A stretch of 64,000 bases of DNA, from NCBI GenBank assembly GCA_902761585.1, contig CACWKX010000003.1, positions 1 to 64,000 of the forward strand, given 5' to 3'. Both the position numbers and the translations under genes were made by a program. Below the pieces are notes generated by a model. The model ran no database searches and had not been told where the DNA came from. It saw only the letters and a list, made by a program, of their open reading frames with translations. The DNA comes from an uncultured Lachnospiraceae bacterium (lineage in GTDB: Bacteria; Bacillota; Clostridia; Lachnospirales; Lachnospiraceae). Below, in pieces: positions 7,108 to 16,003 of the stretch (position 1 is the stretch's first letter; every line of letters starts with the position of its first letter).

Positions 7108-8541
7108 ATGAAACGGACAAAGATTGTATGCACGATGGGACCGAGCACCGACAGCAAGGAGATTCTCGGTGCGCTTGTCGATGCCGGTATGGATGTGGCA
7201 CGGTTCAATTTCTCGCACGGAAGCTATGAGGAACACAAGGGACGGATGGACCTGCTCAAGGAGGTTCGGGCAGAGAAAAAGAAGCCGATTGCGATCATGC
7301 TTGACACGAAGGGACCGGAGATCCGGACAAAGCTGCTGAAGGGCGGTAAAAAGGTTGAGCTTGTCGAGGGTCAGTCCTTCACACTGACGACAAGAGACGT
7401 GGAGGGAACAAGTGAGATCGTCTCCCAGACGTATGACCGGCTTCCAACGGATCTGAAGCCAGGGGATACTGTCCTGATTGATGATGGCCTGATTGCCATG
7501 ACCGTTCAGGAGACGACGGATACAGATGTCGTCTGCAGGGTTGATAACGGCGGGATGCTTGGAGAGCGCAAGGGGATCAACCTCCCGAACGTTGAGATTC
7601 ACCTCCCGGGCATCACGGAAAAGGACAAGCAGGACATCCTCTTCGGGATCGGGCAGGGGATCGACTTCATTGCAGCTTCATTTGTCAGAAGTGCGGAGAA
7701 TATCCGGGAGATCCGGGATCTGCTCAGGCAGCATCACGCGGAGGATGTTCATATCATCGCGAAGGTGGAGAGCCAGGAGGGGATCCGGAACATCGACGAG
7801 ATCATCCAGGAAGCAGACGGTGTGATGGTTGCACGCGGTGACATGGGCGTCGAGATTCCGGCCTGGGAGGTTCCGCACATCCAGAAGATGATCATCGAGA
7901 AGGTGAATGCTGCCTATAAGCCGGTCATCGTGGCGACACAGATGCTGGATTCGATGATCCGCAATCCGCGTCCGACCCGGGCGGAGGTGACGGATGTGGC
8001 GACGGCCATCATGCAGTCCACCGATGCCATCATGCTGTCCGGAGAGACGGCTGCCGGAAAGTACCCGGTCGAGGCCGTGAAGATGATGGTGCATATCTGC
8101 GAGTCCACGGAGCCGTTCTATGAATACCGGATCCCTGAGTTTAAAAAACTGGAAGGAAAACACAGCGTATCGAGCGCTGTCGGTGTCGGGGCGGTCCGCA
8201 CGGCGGCGAATGTTGATGCAAAGGCGCTGGTGATTCCGACGATGTCCGGTTTCTCGGCGCGGCTGGTTTCCAACCTGCGGCCGACACAGCCGATCTATGC
8301 TGTGTCTCCGAATGACCGGGCGCTGCATCAGATGCAGCTGGACTGGGGCGTTCTTCCGGTGAAAGGATACCAGGAGGACTCTCCCGAGAATATTGTTTCG
8401 CACGCGATGTATGTGGTTGAGCGGGATAAGCTCGTCAGCTCCGGAGATATGGTTGTCATCACAGCCGGAGATCCCGCGAACAACGAGGTCCGGGGCGAGG
8501 GCAACATGACGAATATGATGTATGTGATTCAGGCCAGGTAA
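7108..8541 (+). CDS. pyk: Pyruvate kinase
   Basis: A 477-residue glycolytic enzyme converting phosphoenolpyruvate and ADP to pyruvate and ATP in the cytoplasm. It starts MKRTKIVCTMGPS. Visible motifs are RFNFSHG (about 32-38), the substrate-binding LDTKGPEIRT, the catalytic lysine in IIAKVES, the metal-binding MVARGDMGVEIP and IMLSGETAAGKYP. The C-terminal allosteric domain ends at VIQAR, without the extra PEP-utilising-like domain present in Bacillus enzymes. The frame is open upstream to 6943, but ATG 7108 has GGGAGGAA at 7093-7100 and matches the family start. Followed by a strong terminator. Confidence 0.97.
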   Translation: MKRTKIVCTMGPSTDSKEILGALVDAGMDVARFNFSHGSYEEHKGRMDLLKEVRAEKKKPIAIMLDTKGPEIRTKLLKGGKKVELVEGQSFTLTTRDVEGTSEIVSQTYDRLPTDLKPGDTVLIDDGLIAMTVQETTDTDVVCRVDNGGMLGERKGINLPNVEIHLPGITEKDKQDILFGIGQGIDFIAASFVRSAENIREIRDLLRQHHAEDVHIIAKVESQEGIRNIDEIIQEADGVMVARGDMGVEIPAWEVPHIQKMIIEKVNAAYKPVIVATQMLDSMIRNPRPTRAEVTDVATAIMQSTDAIMLSGETAAGKYPVEAVKMMVHICESTEPFYEYRIPEFKKLEGKHSVSSAVGVGAVRTAANVDAKALVIPTMSGFSARLVSNLRPTQPIYAVSPNDRALHQMQLDWGVLPVKGYQEDSPENIVSHAMYVVERDKLVSSGDMVVITAGDPANNEVRGEGNMTNMMYVIQAR

Positions 8542-8554
8542 TGCCAGAGAATTG

Positions 8555-8589
8555 CGCGCACGCTTAACAAAAAAGCGTGCGCGTTTTTT
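8555..8589 (+). terminator. Intrinsic terminator of pyk
   Basis: CGCGCACGCTT pairs with AAGCGTGCGCG, followed by six T residues, starting 14 bases after the stop codon. Confidence 0.95.
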
Positions 8590-8707
8590 GCCGCGGAGGT
8601 CAGGCGTCGTCGGAGGAGAGCTGGCGCGGTGTCCGCTGCGACCTCACAGCGGACTGTGAGGAGGCTGCCGGAAAGGCAGAAGGACGACAGGGTTTCGCTG
8701 TGCACGG

Positions 8708-9895
8708 TCAGGGAGCTGCCTGCCGCATACGTCGGATCATGCAGGCGGTCAGGCAGCAGAGCCGCTCCTCCTCTGTGTCGAGCGGGCTGCCGATGATCTC
8801 GCGGATATGGTTCATCCGGTAGCTGATGGTGTTGCGGTGGATGAACATCGCGTCCGCAACCTGCCGGATGCTGCCGTTATACTTCAGGTAGTATTCGAGT
8901 GTCCGGACATATTCGGAATCGTGGGCGGCATCATAGTCCTCAAGCGCCTTTAGATATTCCTCCTCAAATTCTGCAAGAAGCTGCCGGTCGGAGACCATGC
9001 TGAGAAGGCGCCAGATTCCCATCGTGTCGAACTGGGTCAGCATAAATCCATTCCGGCCTTCGTCTGCTCGAAAGACTTCCGACATCCTGGCGGCAGCCTT
9101 CGCCCGGCGATAGGAGAGGTGGAGGGAGCGGATACCTGTCAGCGCGCTTCCGACTCCGATCACGAAGGACTGGTCGGGGATTCTCCGGACAATGTTGGCG
9201 CGGAACTGACGAAGAATCTCTGCAGTGGCGGCGGGGCTCAGCGCGTTGATGATGACGACAAAGCTGGAATCGTAATAGAAGAAATGACCATTGTGCGTGA
9301 GGTTCGTCAGGGCAAGCTGCAAACGGTAACCGATCCGCTTGCGCTCCACCGTGTCCATTTCCGCAAGCCCGTTTCGATGAAGGAGGATGACCTGGAAGGA
9401 GCCTTCGATATCGAAATGAGGCAGCAGCGTTTTTGCGTATGCTTCATAGTCGTCCGGTGCCTCGATGGCTTTGATGAATGCGGCGGAGAGCTGTTCATCG
9501 GTGGAGCCCTGCAGGAAGATCCGGATACTCAGATCCTTGATCATGTCGGCAATTTCGATATCCCAGGGAACAGTGAGCAGCGGGAGCGCATTGGCGTCCG
9601 CGTAATGGAGAATGTGGGGAGGGATCTCCCGGATATAGCAGCCTGTATTGATAATCAGGCCAGAAGCCTGCCTGCGGACAAGCTCCTCCAGCAGAAGGCG
9701 CAGTTTTTCTTCCTCCTGAAATCCCAGGCAGGTTGTAACGGCGAGTTCCTTGCCGCTGAACCGCTGGACGATGGTCAGGTCCTCGACCATTAAAAGCCAG
9801 CTGATGGAATTGGACCAGCCTCCCTGTCCTGCAATCAGCTTCATCTGGTACCGCTGTCTTGAGACGAGCAGCATATCCTCAACCGTAAATCCCAT
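8708..9895 (-). CDS. PucR family transcriptional regulator
   Basis: A 395-residue regulator. The N-terminal PucR domain (about residues 1-120) starts MGFTVEDMLL and contains GWSNSISWLLMVEDLTIVQRFSG-like segments. A central GGDEF-like/CdaR-type region follows. The C-terminal PucR helix-turn-helix lies at about 330-385, with YYLKYNGSIRQVADAMFIHR and NTISYRMNHI. Members control purine catabolism, other nucleobase or sugar genes. ATG 9895 has AAGGAGG eight bases upstream; the frame continues to 9979 without support. An unusually clean palindromic operator lies directly upstream, pointing to autoregulation and control of the divergent small ORF. The xanthine/uracil-type permease 2.6 kb away is a plausible further target. 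Confidence 0.9.
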   Translation of the reverse strand: MGFTVEDMLLVSRQRYQMKLIAGQGGWSNSISWLLMVEDLTIVQRFSGKELAVTTCLGFQEEEKLRLLLEELVRRQASGLIINTGCYIREIPPHILHYADANALPLLTVPWDIEIADMIKDLSIRIFLQGSTDEQLSAAFIKAIEAPDDYEAYAKTLLPHFDIEGSFQVILLHRNGLAEMDTVERKRIGYRLQLALTNLTHNGHFFYYDSSFVVIINALSPAATAEILRQFRANIVRRIPDQSFVIGVGSALTGIRSLHLSYRRAKAAARMSEVFRADEGRNGFMLTQFDTMGIWRLLSMVSDRQLLAEFEEEYLKALEDYDAAHDSEYVRTLEYYLKYNGSIRQVADAMFIHRNTISYRMNHIREIIGSPLDTEEERLCCLTACMIRRMRQAAP

Positions 9896-9972
9896 CTTCG
9901 AAGCCTCCTTTTTAAACCGTCTGTCGTGAAAGCATGGTGTCCGTGCGCAGACGCTTGTCTGTTCTTCAGCAT

Positions 9973-9997
9973 AGCACAATTTGTGCTGTCAGCACAA
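9973..9997. promoter_or_regulatory. Triple half-site palindromic operator between pucR and a divergent ORF
   Basis: Plus strand: AGCACAA at 9973-9979, one base, TTGTGCT at 9981-9987, three bases, AGCACAA at 9991-9997. Neighbouring half-sites form two overlapping perfect inverted repeats that share the central TTGTGCT. On the minus strand the outer repeat supplies a TTGTGC -35 with TATGCT 18 bases on, so binding should affect pucR transcription. Perfect symmetry in three copies makes chance unlikely. Confidence 0.8.
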
Positions 9998-10105
9998 AAA
10001 AAGATTGTTATTTTTATGTCAGGGACACGTTGAATATGTGCAGACAAGTGACTATCATGGGTATGCAAGGAAGAGATGTCAGGAGGACAAAGGAGGCTGA
10101 TAGAT

Positions 10106-10255
10106 ATGACAATCTTCACACCCTATATGAGCGCAGACCTTTATCAGCGGGTGCCTGACTGGCAGAAAATCGAACGGTATGATTACTGCAGCCAGGGACT
10201 CCCGAGAAAAACAGCCGGCATGTGGAGACGGCTGTTTGCATGGCTCTGGAAGTGA
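10106..10255 (+). CDS. 49-residue small protein, divergent from pucR
   Basis: A short open frame beginning MTIFTPYMSADLYQ and ending RLFAWLWK, rich in aromatic residues (five Tyr, four Trp, three Phe). There is a double ribosome-site region, AGGAGG at 10081 and AAAGGAGG at 10089-10096, nine bases from the ATG. It has its own downstream terminator and shares its upstream region with the pucR operator. I do not recognise a family. The C-terminal GMWRRLFAWLWK is an amphipathic, basic-aromatic stretch that could associate with membrane. The ribosome site, isolation and terminator support a real gene; function is unknown. Confidence 0.6.
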   Translation: MTIFTPYMSADLYQRVPDWQKIERYDYCSQGLPRKTAGMWRRLFAWLWK

Positions 10256-10291
10256 ACAGGCTGATGAGCTAGCACAGGAGAAAACAAAAAG

Positions 10292-10329
10292 TGAGGCTGT
10301 CGTATTGATATACGACAGCCTCATTTTTT
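10292..10329 (+). terminator. Intrinsic terminator
   Basis: A 14-bp perfect stem TGAGGCTGTCGTAT/ATACGACAGCCTCA followed by six T residues. It ends transcription of the 49-residue ORF. An A-rich stretch on the other side (10281-10290) could also serve the minus-strand prsW gene. Confidence 0.93.
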
Positions 10330-10450
10330 ATGCGTCGGACACACAATACGTATTTTCCATTCGAGAAGTTTACATATTGTTCAAAAAATATATCAAGCTT
10401 TACCGAATGTTATCGGGATTCTGCATTTCCATAGGATTCATATTTTTCGG

Positions 10451-11185
10451 TCAGACAGGCGTATCGCGCCTGGATTCATGCCGGATCAGGCCGAAGACGA
10501 TCAGATACATCGCGATGACAAAGAGAACGAAGAGCGCGGTAGACTGCTTTGTGCCGCTCATGCAGCAGGAATCGTAGATGCCATGGAGAGCGACAGCCGA
10601 GATATATGCGAATATAAGATTCAGAGTTGATCCGAACCGGTCTCCCATGTCATATTTCAGCTTTGCCCTTCCGTAGAAGACACCCATGAAGACAGAGAAT
10701 CCCATATGGCCGGGGATGGCGAGAATGGCACGCGGGAGTGCGACCGAAAGACCATAGCTGAAGACATATTTCACATTTTCGAAGGCAGCAAAACCCAGAG
10801 AAACAAATACGGCATAGACAATTCCATCGTAGCGGAAGTTAAAATTCGGGTCGTGCCAGGTCCGGCGATACAGGAAGAAGAACTTGGTTCCTTCCTCGAT
10901 CGCGGCCACGCACAGGAAGGCAAGGACATATTGGTAGCGCGGATCATTCGGATCCAGCGTGACATTCAGGATGCCCTGTGCGATCATTTCCAGAACGATG
11001 GAAGCTAGTGCGGCAAGGACGCCGCGCCAGGCAAGGCTGATCAGCAGCTGGGACGGCTCCTTTTCGATGGAATCCTGCTGATAGACGTAGCGCATCAGCA
11101 GGATTGCCGGCAGGATGGCGGCTGCGATATAGATCATGGCAAGATACAGGAATGGCATGGTGACAAGCGGGATGAAGAAATACAT
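10451..11185 (-). CDS. PrsW-like intramembrane metalloprotease (CPBP/PrsW superfamily)
   Basis: A 244-residue polytopic membrane protein with about seven hydrophobic segments. PrsW hallmarks are AIEEGTKFF (EExxK, about 93-101), FENVKYV (FExxxY-like, about 135), IPGHMGFSV with a conserved His, and ALHGIYDSC near the C-terminus. PrsW in Bacillus subtilis performs site-1 cleavage of the anti-sigma factor RsiW. No anti-sigma or sigma gene lies beside this one, so the substrate is unknown. The ATG follows GGAGGCG. It stands alone between a terminator and the convergent end of sbcC. Confidence 0.88.
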   Translation of the reverse strand: MYFFIPLVTMPFLYLAMIYIAAAILPAILLMRYVYQQDSIEKEPSQLLISLAWRGVLAALASIVLEMIAQGILNVTLDPNDPRYQYVLAFLCVAAIEEGTKFFFLYRRTWHDPNFNFRYDGIVYAVFVSLGFAAFENVKYVFSYGLSVALPRAILAIPGHMGFSVFMGVFYGRAKLKYDMGDRFGSTLNLIFAYISAVALHGIYDSCCMSGTKQSTALFVLFVIAMYLIVFGLIRHESRRDTPV

Positions 11186-11232
11186 GGAACGCCTCCTTAT
11201 GATCCGTAACCGTAACTGAAATGTACCTGAAG

Positions 11233-14200
11233 CTATTCTACATCAGCAGAGGGAAGCCCGTCAGCCATGACTGTTCGGATTTCTTCCCGGTAAACAGCAG
11301 CCCGACAGAGCATCCGTTTTAATCCTCTCTGGCCTCTTGTTACAACGATTTGCCGCCGGATCTGTTCCTTCAGCTCATCGCAGTGGCTGATGATGCCGAT
11401 CAGCTTGTGATGGGTCGAGAGGGAGACCAGCATGTTCACAGCATCGGAGAGAGACTGGCGCTTGTCGAGGGAGCCGAAGCCTTCGTCAATGAACAGTGAG
11501 TCAATCGTGATACCGCCGGCTCTGGAGGAAATGCTGTCCGACAGACCGAGCGCCAGGGACAGGGAGGCCTTGAAGCTCTCTCCGCCTGACAGGGTGCTGA
11601 CCGGTCTTTTTTTCCCGGTGTAGTTGTCCAGGATGTCCAGCGCAAGGGCATTCTTGGATTTCTTCCCGGCATCAATTTCCTCTCGGCGGAAGAACCGGTA
11701 CCGACCGTCTGTGATCATATCCAGCCGGATATTGGCGGCACGCGTGATCTCATCGAAGCCTGTTTCCTGAATATATTGCTCGAATGTGATCTTCACGTTC
11801 TGGGTCTGGCCGGAGACGAGCCGGTAGAGCTTGTCGAGCATCTCATAGCTGTGCTCCTGCTGCTGAAGTCTGCTGTACTCCGCGCATATGCTGTTTCGGA
11901 CGGCTTCATTGTTCTCTATTCTGCCCTCTGTCCGCGCTTTTTTATCCCGGAGGGCCGCCAGACGGGTGGAAAGTTCTGCCTGGGATGTCCGGAGCTGTCC
12001 ACGGTCTGATCGGACCAGTCCCTTTGCGGCAGTCTGTGCGGCCTTCAGGCGGGCGGTGGCGGCGGCCTGCTGCCGGTCGAATGCAGAAAGCGCCTGTTCC
12101 TCCTCTTTCAGCGCTTCCTCGGAACACAGGTTCTCCAGCAGGACTTCCTCCGACAGAAGGCCTGTTTCTTTCAGCTTCTGGTCGAGCTTCTCTGCAGCGT
12201 CCAGGGCGGAGAGCCTGTCTTTGTCCCGCTGCGCTTCGGCAGCCTTGCTGGAAGCAAGACTTGCAGCCAGCGCACGCGCAGCCGCCTCTTTTTTCTGTCC
12301 GGCTTCCTCGATCTGCCTCGACAGCAGCTCACAAACCTCCCTGGCAGCTGTTACGGCAGCCTCCGCCTCCTTCAGTGTGGGGAAAGGGAGGACAGGAAGA
12401 CCAGAAAGGGCGGCCTTGCACGCAGTCTGCCGCTGCACGACGGCCTCTCTGTCTGCCCGGAGCGTTTCCTTCTGGGTATCCAGCTGTCTTTTTTCTTCCT
12501 CCGCTTTCTCCTGTCTTTTCTGGGCAAGCTGCAGATTTGCAAGCTGAAGGGAAAGCGTTTCTACCTGCTGCCTGACTGCTGCGGCTGAAGAATCGAACGC
12601 AGCCTGCAGCTGGGTGAGCAGTGTCTCAAGCCGGCTCAGCGGCAGGCGTTCGTCGTCCCGAATGTCCTCTTCGGGGGGAATCTCTGTCTCCTGCAGCCCG
12701 ATTTCAGCCTGGATGGCCGACAGGTTTCTGACAAGGTCATCGCGCAGCTGGGCAGAAGCTGTCCCGGCAGCAGCCTTCAGCGAGGCGGCTTCAGTCGCTG
12801 CTTCATCCTTCTTCTGCCGAAGAAGATCAGACTTTGCGCGGAGGGACCGGACGGTTTCATCTGTGACAGCCACCCTGCTGTCTGAAGCACCCGGGAGGAA
12901 AGGAGAGGCCGGATGCGGGTGGACGGTTGACCCGCAGACCGGGCAGGGCGCACCGTCTTTCAGCTCCTGAGCGAGAAGACCGGCGCGGTTCATTTCCAAT
13001 AGACGCTCCGCCTCGGACAGTGCGGCATATTGGCTGTCGTACTGCCGCCTGAAAGAGACATACTGTTTTTTCGACCTTTCCCAGGATATGCGCTGTTTTT
13101 CCGCCTGACGGGTCCGTCTGCACAGATCCAGCAGGCTTTCTCTTTGCTTCTCGAGCGTCTGGAGGCGGACGTCTGCCTCCTTCTTCTGAAGTGGGACATC
13201 TGCTGATCTGGTTATATAATCCTTCAGCTTCCGGGTCAGGGCATCATGATCCTGAAGCCTGGTCTGAAGGAGGAGGGCCTTTTCATCAAGCTGCCTGAGC
13301 ACTGCGGAGGCTGTCTCAAGGTCAGTCTGCAGCGCATTCCTGCGGCTGTAGAGCGGGATCTGATCCTGCAGCTGCTTCAGCTCCAGCTTCTTCTGGTCAA
13401 GCAGCGCATTTTCAGCCTGTGCAGCGGCATATCGTTTCTCAGCATCTTCATGCTGTCTTTGCGCTTCAGAGACAGATGCCAGGCTTCTTGCATATGCGGC
13501 AGCGGAGGCGGCAGCGTCTTTGCCGGCACGCTGCTTCTGCTCATAGAAGGGATAGACACTGTAGCGGATCGTTTTCCGGAGGGTGAGGGTTTCCCGCCGC
13601 GTCTCCATCGAAGGAGTCTGCGCGTCAAGCTGTGTTTTCATCGTCTGGCTTGCCTGGTACTCATCCAGCTTCCGGTTATCCGAATCTGCCAGTGCCAGAC
13701 GGCGGGTCAGAGCTTCGGCCTCGATTTGAAGATGGGAGATCGCTTCGGCGAGGGAGGCTGACAGCGCCTGATCTGATCGAAGGATGTCGTCCAGAAGTCC
13801 GAGAACCTGTTCTCTGCGGGAGAGCAGGTCGACAGGTGAGGCGATGGACTGAAACTGCGAGAGCACCTCGGCGTTCTCTGTTCCTGTCCGGATGGCCTGC
13901 AGCCGGTCTGAGATGCCGGAGGCGCTTCTGTCGCGCAGCGCCCGGGCGGAAGCGGCACGCGCCTTCAGAATCTCACTCATACGCTGATACCCTTCTGTGA
14001 GAAAGATCTTCTGCAGGATCTTCGTGCGCTCATCGGTGGAGGCGGTCAGAACCTTCCGGAACTCTCCCTGCGCAATCATCGCAACCTGACAGAACTGGCT
14101 GTGGTCGAGATGGAGAATCTGATTCTGGACCAGGTCTGTCACATTTTTGGCTCCGCTTACAGGCTGAATCCCATCTCCTGTCAGCTCTGCTTTCTCCGGA

Positions 14201-14541
14201 ACGGTCGTTGTCTTTGACCGGTCGGCGCCCCGGAGAAGATGGCGGGTATAGGCAGGCTGACGCATGATTTCATACTGCCGCCCGCGATGTGAGAAGCGGA
14301 ATGTGACGATGGTTGCCTGACTTTCCGGTGCAAAGTCGCTCCGCATTGAACCGGCAGAACGTCCTGGCATGCTGGTCAGCCCATAGAGCGCATAGGAGAT
14401 GGCATCAAATATGGTCGTCTTCCCGGCTCCGGTATCGCCGGTGATCAGAAACAGTCCGTCTGTGCCCAGCGTTGTGAAATCAATGCGCTGCGTGTCCTTG
14501 TACGGACCGAAGGCGGTCATTTCCAGATAGAGTGGTTTCAT
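11233..14541 (-). CDS. sbcC: Exonuclease SbcCD, ATPase subunit SbcC
   Basis: A 1102-residue SMC-like ATPase that partners SbcD to cleave DNA hairpins and protein-blocked ends. The N-terminal Walker A GDTGAGKTT is at about residues 35-43. Long Gln/Glu/Lys/Ala-rich coiled coils flank a central zinc hook, CPVC, near residue 520. The C-terminal half carries the ABC signature LSGGESFKASLSLALGL and Walker B SLFIDEGFGSLD. Length is normal for the family. Its start lies 3 bases beyond the sbcD stop, so the two are translated from one minus-strand message. Confidence 0.96.
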   Translation of the reverse strand: MKPLYLEMTAFGPYKDTQRIDFTTLGTDGLFLITGDTGAGKTTIFDAISYALYGLTSMPGRSAGSMRSDFAPESQATIVTFRFSHRGRQYEIMRQPAYTRHLLRGADRSKTTTVPEKAELTGDGIQPVSGAKNVTDLVQNQILHLDHSQFCQVAMIAQGEFRKVLTASTDERTKILQKIFLTEGYQRMSEILKARAASARALRDRSASGISDRLQAIRTGTENAEVLSQFQSIASPVDLLSRREQVLGLLDDILRSDQALSASLAEAISHLQIEAEALTRRLALADSDNRKLDEYQASQTMKTQLDAQTPSMETRRETLTLRKTIRYSVYPFYEQKQRAGKDAAASAAAYARSLASVSEAQRQHEDAEKRYAAAQAENALLDQKKLELKQLQDQIPLYSRRNALQTDLETASAVLRQLDEKALLLQTRLQDHDALTRKLKDYITRSADVPLQKKEADVRLQTLEKQRESLLDLCRRTRQAEKQRISWERSKKQYVSFRRQYDSQYAALSEAERLLEMNRAGLLAQELKDGAPCPVCGSTVHPHPASPFLPGASDSRVAVTDETVRSLRAKSDLLRQKKDEAATEAASLKAAAGTASAQLRDDLVRNLSAIQAEIGLQETEIPPEEDIRDDERLPLSRLETLLTQLQAAFDSSAAAVRQQVETLSLQLANLQLAQKRQEKAEEEKRQLDTQKETLRADREAVVQRQTACKAALSGLPVLPFPTLKEAEAAVTAAREVCELLSRQIEEAGQKKEAAARALAASLASSKAAEAQRDKDRLSALDAAEKLDQKLKETGLLSEEVLLENLCSEEALKEEEQALSAFDRQQAAATARLKAAQTAAKGLVRSDRGQLRTSQAELSTRLAALRDKKARTEGRIENNEAVRNSICAEYSRLQQQEHSYEMLDKLYRLVSGQTQNVKITFEQYIQETGFDEITRAANIRLDMITDGRYRFFRREEIDAGKKSKNALALDILDNYTGKKRPVSTLSGGESFKASLSLALGLSDSISSRAGGITIDSLFIDEGFGSLDKRQSLSDAVNMLVSLSTHHKLIGIISHCDELKEQIRRQIVVTRGQRGLKRMLCRAAVYREEIRTVMADGLPSADVE

Positions 14542-14544
14542 TGG

Positions 14545-15711
14545 TCAGTCCTCCACGCCGGCTTCCCGCGCGGCACTTTCCAGAATCTTCATTTCCTCAT
14601 CAGTCGGTTCTTCGCCGAGAATCTGCCTGTAAAAGGCGCGGATCTGATCGGAAAAGGTCGGGACGCTGTCGCCTTCCGGACTTATCCCTTTCTCGGATCG
14701 GGCTGCCTTTGATGATTCCGGCAGCTCATAGCGCAGGCCGCAGGCATTCGGGTAATGCGCCTGGATGGCGGCAAATGCATCGGGTACAGGCGTCCGGTCT
14801 GTGAGGGTGATGAACACGTAATCGTCCGGGTACTTGATATTTTCCGGCTTCATGAGCTCTTCAAAATGACCCTTCAGCAGGCGCATTTCGTGGAGCGGCT
14901 TCACCGGGATGAGCGTGACAGCCGGATGGCTCCCTTTATTCGCCATCTCGACGAGGGTATATGCCTTGTCCTGACCGACCTCGCTCAACGAATACCGAAG
15001 CGGGGAGCCGCCGTAGCGGATGCTCTCACGGCCGACCTTCTGCGGTCTGTGGATATGGCCGAGCGCCACATAGTCAAAGTGATCAAACACATCGCTGCTG
15101 ATCCGGTCAATCGTCCCGACATTCTGGGCAGCAGTCTCTGATCCGGCAAGGATCGGATCTCCGCTGCCGGCTTTCCCTGGTGTCACGAACTGGTGCGCGA
15201 GAAGCACGTTGCGCTCTGTAAGGTCAATCTCTGCGTGGCGCAGAACTGTCCTGACAGCAGATTCATACGTTCTAGTGTCCTCATCCGGCCAGAAATGCTG
15301 TACCTGGGCACGCGTTATGTATGGAAGCAGCCAGAAGTGGACGGGGCCATACCCATCGGTGAGCGATACCTGGCGGAGTGTCCCGTCATACTTTCCGCAG
15401 ATGTATATGCCGCTCTCCTTCAAAAGCCGGCTGCCGAAATTCAGCCGTTCATCTGAATCGTGATTGCCACTGATCAGAAGAACCGGAAGACGCATGGCGG
15501 CAAGCTCTGATAAAAAGGCATCCAGAAGCGCAACGGCCTCCTCGGAAGGAACAGCGCGGTCGTAGACATCGCCGGCGATCAGGACGGCATCCGGTTTTTC
15601 CTGCACGGAAAGCTCCAGAATCTGGTCAAGCAAGTATTTCTGGTCGGGGATCAGACTGATCTCATTGAGAGACCGGCCAAGATGAAGATCGGCAAGGTGA
15701 AGAAATTTCAT
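14545..15711 (-). CDS. sbcD: Exonuclease SbcCD, nuclease subunit SbcD
   Basis: A 388-residue Mre11-type metallophosphoesterase, first gene of sbcDC. Metal-binding motifs are visible in order: MKFLHLADLHLGR (DxH), IAGDVYDRAVPS (GDxxD), LISGNHDSDERL (GNHD) and YVALGHIHRPQ (GHxH). The ATG at 15711 begins exactly at the conserved MKFLHLADLHLG and follows AAAGGAAC; an upstream in-frame ATG at 15750 only adds a non-conserved segment. The C-terminal 70 residues form the usual capping region. Confidence 0.96.
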   Translation of the reverse strand: MKFLHLADLHLGRSLNEISLIPDQKYLLDQILELSVQEKPDAVLIAGDVYDRAVPSEEAVALLDAFLSELAAMRLPVLLISGNHDSDERLNFGSRLLKESGIYICGKYDGTLRQVSLTDGYGPVHFWLLPYITRAQVQHFWPDEDTRTYESAVRTVLRHAEIDLTERNVLLAHQFVTPGKAGSGDPILAGSETAAQNVGTIDRISSDVFDHFDYVALGHIHRPQKVGRESIRYGGSPLRYSLSEVGQDKAYTLVEMANKGSHPAVTLIPVKPLHEMRLLKGHFEELMKPENIKYPDDYVFITLTDRTPVPDAFAAIQAHYPNACGLRYELPESSKAARSEKGISPEGDSVPTFSDQIRAFYRQILGEEPTDEEMKILESAAREAGVED

Positions 15712-15837
15712 AAATTTGTTCCTTTCGTGAGCTGCCGGGTAGGAGGACATGCGGGACGGCCCTCCGGAGGAAGCTCCATGGTCTTATACGGGTACTTTAT
15801 ACAAGCCGCATCTGTTTTTCAAGTCTGCAGGCAGGAT

Positions 15838-15866
15838 GCGACAATGACTGGAAAATGCGGTAGAAT
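15838..15866 (+). promoter_or_regulatory. Putative promoter of the ketopantoate reductase gene
   Basis: GCGACA at 15838-15843, 17 bases, TAGAAT at 15861-15866, about 140 bases before the gene. The -35 is imperfect. Nothing else is visible in the 292-base gap from sbcD. Confidence 0.4.
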
Positions 15867-16003
15867 AAGGCAGACTCAGGATGTTGTGGCTTGCGTATGC
15901 GGAGGACAAAAGAGCATCTCTGGAAGGCGAACCGCACCCTGACCGTGACCGGTATGTGCGGATGATCAGAGAAGACACTGACAACTGAGGGAGGACAGTG
16001 GAG

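Noticed and set aside
7678..8403. 241-codon open frame antisense to pyk
   Set aside because: Shadow frame within a certain pyruvate kinase gene.
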